Source: Asterella californica | Taxonomy: Eukaryota; Streptophyta; Marchantiopsida; Marchantiales; Aytoniaceae | Length of the DNA stretch: 64,000 nucleotides | Reading direction: 5' to 3' | Assembly: GCA_036924285.1 (NCBI GenBank) | Contig: JAYKYS010000001.1 | Location: 29,635,501 to 29,699,500 of the forward strand | Shown: positions 58,745 to 64,000 of the stretch, piece by piece | How positions within the stretch are numbered: position 1 is the first letter of the stretch | How the letters are laid out: each line of letters begins with the position of its first letter | Translations under genes and position numbers: made by a program | The notes under the pieces: generated by a model | What the model saw: the letters and a program-made list of their open reading frames with translations, nothing else | Database searches by the model: none | Told to the model about the DNA's origin: nothing

Positions 58745-60700
58745 ACATTATACTTATAACTCTATGTTGATAAAGTATCTACGCCTTCCTTGCATATTAT
58801 ATCTTTTATTTTTGATAGAGGAGGAAAATATATAGAGGTTTAATTTATTATCTAATCTGTTATAATAAATAAATTTACTTATGTTATTAGCAGTGGTCTC
58901 CTACTTGTAACTTTGCTTTGTGGATTAGGTCTGTCTCTTAACTATAGTTGCGATTATCATTTAATATTTATAAATAAATGTCATTTATCTTAACAGTTTA
59001 GTATACGATATCTAAAGAACATTTTCATTTTTTCTATGACAGAAAGCGAGCAAGAGTTCTCTTCTCTGAAGTTGATCTAGCATGCATCTTTAGTTCTCTG
59101 ATTTATTCTGATTATATAGTTTATTACCTAACCCTTCCTAGGAGAAGGGTTAGATAATAAACTAAAGTATTTATGGAATATTTCATTATAGTCGACAACC
59201 AGCCGCACTTATACAGTTGAGTTATGGACTTCGCTTACGGGTTTTCTCTTCACGTTTTGGTAGTTTCCTGTATGGCTAGCTATGGCTAGCATTTAACATT
59301 TGAACCTTAATTTTCATTTTCAAAAGATCTTGGTATAGAATTTATACATAACAGTTACGATTTTTTCTATAACAAATGCAGAACAAAAGTTCTCCAAAAG
59401 TGGTTGACCATGCATATTGCATATTAAGTTGGACACCCGTGAATATTTACCTCCTCCAATTTTTGATGGAGGAGGTAAATATACAAGGGTTTAATTTATT
59501 ACCTAACCTTATCTGCGGGAGAGAAGGTAAGTAATACATTAAACTCACAGTATATTAATGTATAAATTAATATACTGATTTCTGGACATGTATCTTTAGC
59601 AGCGTGACAGTGTACTCATGTCTTATGGTTTATATCGGGATCTCTTCGCTTTTCCAGGCATTGGTTAACTTAATATTTATTAAATATTTTAATTATTTCT
59701 AATTTTTGGTATATAATTTTTATTTGACACTTACATATTTCCTCGATAGCAGCCAGCGAACAAAAGGTCTCAGAAATTCATCTAGCATGTATATTTATTT
59801 AGCTATGGTGTTCATCGAGTATTTAGTTAGGTTTGTTTAGCTGTCTCTGATTTGTTAGTTAATTTGTATTATTCTAACTTTGTTAATCTTGTAACATAAA
59901 ACTTAACATTTGTGGAAAAAATGCTCTTTTGATGTAGTTAGTTCTGTATTTTTATTTAATATGCATCCAAATTGCACTTTTGACCCTGCAAGGAAAAAAA
60001 GACAAAAGTAGAAAGAATTGAAAAATCATCAAACGTCATTCGACCAGACACAACAGTGAGGGTGCCATAGAGATGCTACTGAGAATTCTGAAAATATTAA
60101 TGAGAAAATATTTAATACTTATAAATAAAATATACTTATACTTATATATTACATGTTAACTGTAGAAGTACATGGCAGATCTTCCGAAGAGAGACCATAA
60201 GAAATGTGGATTGTGGCATGGTACAAGAACTATATGACGGTGCTGCAATACTATAAGAAAATAGTTTATTTACTAGAGATGATGAGAAGGGTTAGGTGAT
60301 AAATTAAATACTCTTGCATATTCTTCTCTTCCGAACTTGGAAGAAGTGAATACATACAAAGAAGTCTTAGCAGATTAATTTCTGATACATACAATGGTGA
60401 CTTTGACGGCACGGTGAGATGAGATGCATATTTTAACTCTTTAGGTAAAGTATGGTGGGCAAGTCTGCATATCACTTCCTCCATCTTCAGATGGAAAAGG
60501 TGACAGGTTTAATTTCATGATTTCTTTGGAACAAGGCCTTGGTCGTATAGTCTCGGCAACACGTGTTCATATTCTACACTTATGGGTTGTCTCCAGACTC
60601 ATCGTAGCTTGTGGTTATAGTAACATTTAATATTTATTAAATAATTAAATTAAAATTTTGACTTGCTCTACAATTTATATTTAACATATAGAATTTTCTC
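58745..60700. repeat. AT-rich decayed repeats, period about 350-400 bp, with short hairpins
   Basis: Recurring blocks in order: a hairpin in which ACCTCCTCC-type and GGAGGAGGT-type arms meet (perfect at 59450-59477), TTTAATTTATTA(C/T)CTAACC, a second hairpin (TAACCCTTCCTAGGAGAAGGGTTA at about 59127-59152), a TTTAATATTTAT block, a TTCT(C/A)TAACA-like block, and GC-GAACAAAAG-TCTC followed by TAGCATG(C/T)AT. Units begin at about 58800, 59100, 59450 and 60270. No coding content. Confidence 0.6.
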
Positions 60701-60888
60701 TCTAACTTAAATAAAAATCACTAACACACGTCAAAGGACAAAACCAAAAGATAATCAAAATAGTCTTTCAGTCCATCTTAGCCTCAAAAACCAATCCATT
60801 GTTCTCATTTTCTCTCTCATACCCCGCTTATCTCTTTCTCAGCTATGCTTGTCTTGTTTGTTTGGGATGCATATTTATCTATTTTTAG

Positions 60889-61239
60889 TACATAGTGATT
60901 TTCAGACAAGGAGTATCGACTGACGGACCGGAGCTCCAGATGCTTTTAGGCTCCACATATGAGAATAATGATGCAAATAACACAGTGCAAGAAGTTGTAA
61001 ACAATAGAAGAGTTAAAATAATATATAAGAATATCGAGTTTACTCTGAATTTTCATGGATAAACTCGAACAGATGTAGAACTATTGAGACTTTTACTTGG
61101 ATGTATACCATTTCGAACAGTTGCGCCTCAACGCGCCCATGGTCAAAGATTTTACTTTCTTGTACCTCTCCGAGTTACCAAGCGGTCATATGTCAACGTG
61201 GTGGTAGATGAACGGGGAGGATCATTCAGACCCTGGTGA
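60889..61239 (+). pseudogene. unrecognised coding-like stretch with one in-frame stop
   Basis: One frame is open from 60889 to 61239 except for a TAA at about 61063. The second half has protein-like composition (V-E-L-L-R-L-L-L-G-C-I-P-F-R, then R-F-Y-F-L-V-P-L-R-V). I recognise no family. It could be the remnant of a gene or of a transposon, or chance in a less AT-rich island. Confidence 0.2.
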
Positions 61240-61961
61240 CGGCAGTAAGTTGAGTAAGCCAATGGTTTGCAGGTTGTAAGCGGACTTTTTTTTCAAATCG
61301 TGGTAGCGGTTTGCGAACCAGCTGCTCGCTCACAAAGCAGCTGATCAGAATTCAGATTTTCAAATCCTTGTGTTGCAAGATGCGAATGTTTGTTGATACT
61401 GAATGTGCTTTATGTAGGAGGCCGTGACTTGTGCTTGCCGTAGTTTTTGGAGGAGAAATTACATAGGTGAACCTTCACATTAGCGAGCGAACGAGCGATG
61501 AGTGAACTTATTTGAACTGTGCGGACATCAGTGTGATGTGTGATTCGATCGAGGTGGAAGACGATGTTCAAGCAGGTACAGCAGACGATTCGATAGAAAT
61601 TACATCTGTGAACTGAAGGTGAGTACATACATCCACAGTCATTAGTTTAAAGTTTTGTTTGTGAATTGAAGCATATAATCGATTGTGAACCGAACGTGTT
61701 GTGTGTCCCAATGGATTTAGGGTTGTAGATATATGCGAGATATTTCAGTACTTGTGCGAGAAAGTCTGAATTCGACTAAGTCTATAGAGGTATGTGATAC
61801 CTTATAATTCTTGATCCCATGCTAAGCTTCATGAGCGATTAGCCATGCATATACTACTGATTTGAATGCTGATTCATTTCTATTCACGCTAAACTATCAT
61901 GCTTCCATCCATGCTATAGCTTTCTGTTTTATGGTCTGTTTGTTGTGTAGTGCTTTGGATA

Positions 61962-62541
61962 ATGAATTTGGAGCGACTGTATCATGCGTTCGAGAAGAAT
62001 GAAGCCCTCGCTCAAATTTCTGTTCAAGTGCAAATCAAAGATTATGAAAGGGAGTCCTTCCGACTGTATGAAGGATGTCTTTCGTGCAAAAAGGCAAGAA
62101 AAATTCAAACATATGCGTGAAGTATGCCATAGCTGTCATACTTTTCATTGTTTTGTGCGGTTGTAATATCCCTTATCTTTGTTACTGCAATACCAGAGTG
62201 GTGAGGTTTGGGCCATAGCTTGGCAAGCTGCAGAGGGTATGTTGCATCTAACGTCCACGCAGTTCTCTGTGAAGGAAATGCTTGGAGAGGAAACATGTAT
62301 ATTGAATCACTTGATAAGTCATCAGTCTTTTGCTGAATTGAGCATTGTGGAAGAGAAGTCTCTGAAAGAGAGACATATTTGAATAGATAGGATTGATTTT
62401 GTTGCTCTCAAAGAGTTACTCCATGACGCACAGACTATATGCACCCCACACAGACCACGTATAGGTGAGTTTTTGCTTTTGCAAGGACATGTAGAAGTAA
62501 TAAAGAGACGACAGATGGCTATCTCAGAATTGGTACATCAG
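61962..62541 (+). pseudogene. RPA large-subunit C-terminal-like fragment with in-frame stop
   Basis: A 52-codon frame (ATG 61962, stop 62118-62120) ends Y-E-G-C-L-S-C-K-K-A-R-K, the first half of a zinc ribbon. The next frame over reads E-V-C-H-S-C-H-T-F-H-C, as if a one-base shift split a C-x2-C ... C-x2-C module. After an AG at 62196 comes a second stretch, G-E-V-W-A-I-A-W-Q-A-A-E-G-M-L-H-L-T, which resembles the W-x(5)-F-x3-A-E-x-I-L-G segment of the replication protein A C-terminal OB fold. It runs on to a possible donor at 62542 with a single TGA at 62380-62382. A degenerate RPA-like gene, or an RPA-like gene carried by a transposon, is plausible. The resemblance was judged by eye only. 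Confidence 0.3.
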
Positions 62542-63370
62542 GTATCTCGTCCGCTTTTGAGTTCGATGGACTGAGCCACAAAGTATAGAACAGTGGACGG
62601 TCAGACCTGAACGTAATCTGATTTTTATCTTCAGCTAGAGTGCGTTTAGTGTTGCTCTTCCAGTATTCAGTGGTGGTGGCAGTTTTGGTTGGGAATTTTT
62701 GCGAGCTGAGATGGCAGCATACCGGGTCCATCCCTCGGTACAAAATCTGAGTTTCTATTTTCAGAATATTCTTCGTTTTTTATTTTGAGGATTCTTGTAC
62801 TTCATTTTGCATTTTATAGCTGCTGACTCCGACTCAATTTACATTCCTCTCTTTACTTACTACCTTGTTTGTATTCTTCTCTTGTGTGACAAAGACTACA
62901 TCATATTTCAGTCCTCCATATTTCAGTCTTACCAATGTTGAGTAGGATAGTATATATACTTTCGAATAAGTGGAGTACAACACTGAAATAATCGTCTCAT
63001 TCTAGGTGCTGAATAAAAGACTAAAAGATAGACTAAAAGAGTATATAGTTTTCTGCACTATAAAAATCTGTCTATAGAGCGATAGTCTATTGTTCAAAAC
63101 TTGGATTATATAAACCAGTCTACTCTAGAGCGATAGACTTATATTTAGTCTCTGACTCAAAACTTGAACGACAAGCGATGTGACATAGCTCAAAATGTTC
63201 ACATACTTCTTTCTGTAAAATAACCATGCTACTTCAAAACTTGATATATTGCCTCTCTAAACTGACCTGAGGTGCATCTGCTGCTCAACTCAAGCTAACA
63301 TACACTGATCTAGGTTTGTAACTGTAGATTGTTGAGACAAGTCTGCTAGTCCCTTGAATAGCGCTTGGGA
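62542..63370. other. no gene recognised
   Basis: Contains duplicated short phrases (TAGAGCGATAGTCTAT and TAGAGCGATAGACTTAT at about 63075 and 63126, each followed within about 30 bp by CAAAACTTG), a local degenerate repeat. Confidence 0.35.
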
Positions 63371-63381
63371 ACTCCGGCTGA

Positions 63382-63672
63382 TTAAAAAACTCTGTGCATA
63401 TAATCGACTTCATCCTCGGACGAAGCTGCAGCGGCACGTTCAGCCATGAGATCATCCTGCAAAGGATCAATCTCATCGGTCAAGGAGGGACTGGTTGGTA
63501 CGGCTTGTTGATCAAGCATGAGCTGTTGTGTGTTGTTGGAAGGTATGAGTATATGACAAGTTCGACGGTTATGCCTTGGTCTCTTGCACGCTCCACATAG
63601 CCTAACTCGTCTAGTAGGTAGCTCATTCACTACTTCTATATTGCTACTCGCATCCCTCGTCAATATAATCAC
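63382..63672 (-). CDS. C-terminal fragment with CCHC zinc knuckle (MULE/FAR1-like)
   Basis: An open frame of about 96 codons ends at a TAA at 63382-63384. No ATG opens it (the first codon used is GTG and a stop lies just upstream), so it is best read as a 3' exon or remnant. It contains R-R-V-R-L-C-G-A-C-K-R-P-R-H-N-R-R-T-C, an exact C-x2-C-x4-H-x4-C knuckle. The H-N-R-R-T-C form is typical of the C-terminus of plant Mutator-like transposases and related proteins. An acidic tail follows (E-I-D-P-L-Q-D-D-L, S-S-E-D-E-V-D-Y). No transposase core is seen in the window, which ends about 330 bp upstream of this frame. Confidence 0.45.
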   Translation of the reverse strand: MIILTRDASSNIEVVNELPTRRVRLCGACKRPRHNRRTCHILIPSNNTQQLMLDQQAVPTSPSLTDEIDPLQDDLMAERAAAASSEDEVDYMHRVF

Positions 63673-64000
63673 ATGTTCACGCGGAGTGCGTGAATTGGTC
63701 TATATCTCACCCCATACTGGAATTCTCCGAATTTGGTTTCTCTCTTTTCAGACAGAAGCTGGAGGTGCACAACACTCTAAGAAGTTAGCAGTACTGAGAC
63801 CACCAACTAGCAAAGCCAGTATAGTACGTATGTGAACAGCAAAAGATATCTAAGGATCATATTGAAGCTACAAGCTAGTCAAATTTCCGCCTAGTCTCTT
63901 TCTCCACAACCATTATATGCGAGCAAGATAGACGCATATCCTTGAACATAAGACATGTGCAAGTAACGCGTGGCTGCAATAACACAATATATTATTGGAC

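Overview
The window looks like nuclear DNA of a land plant, most probably a bryophyte (liverwort or moss). The reasons are intron-bearing genes with plant-type exon junctions (a plant SANT/Myb-like protein and a type 1 protein phosphatase), a long GC-rich 5' leader before the phosphatase, AT-rich intergenic DNA, and decayed retroelements. I see no bacterial operon structure. No tRNA or rRNA gene and no CRISPR array was recognised by eye. Species assignment is inference.

Layout. 0-0.5 kb: possible 3' end of an open frame entering from the left. 0.5-7 kb: intergenic DNA with a MITE (4308-4646), a dispersed AT-rich repeat and a hairpin-repeat fragment. 7.2-12.0 kb: a seven-exon SANT/Myb-like gene, plus strand, every junction resolved. 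13.7-15.2 kb: a degenerate long-unit tandem array. 16.65-17.55 kb: a GH16-family glycoside hydrolase, minus strand, with an unresolved 5' end. 18-23 kb: no recognisable gene, but palindromes. 23.2-28.7 kb: a decayed Ty3/gypsy-type retrotransposon, minus strand. 33.2-39.0 kb: a second, internally deleted copy on the plus strand, carrying a 2.8-kb inverted repeat between its 5' LTR fragment and its coding remnant. Both copies encode a PHD-type zinc finger downstream of the integrase. 39.7-47.2 kb: a PP1 catalytic-subunit gene. 49-52.2 kb: minisatellites and a second MITE related to the first. 53.35-54.5 kb: an intronless old-yellow-enzyme (OPR-like) flavin reductase, minus strand. 55.5-58.0 kb: a broken non-LTR-type reverse transcriptase bracketed by inverted copies of a roughly 150-bp hairpin-rich repeat that also occurs alone at 42.0 kb and as a fragment at 5.3 kb. 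58.7-60.7 kb: AT-rich decayed repeats with short perfect hairpins. 60.9-63.7 kb: unplaced coding fragments, including an RPA-like stretch with an in-frame stop and a CCHC zinc knuckle.

The four best genes (SANT/Myb-like, GH16, PP1, old yellow enzyme) are separate transcription units, and nothing suggests that they share a pathway. The most unusual content is mobile: the PHD-bearing gypsy family, the inverted-repeat-flanked reverse transcriptase and the MITE family with modular terminal inverted repeats.
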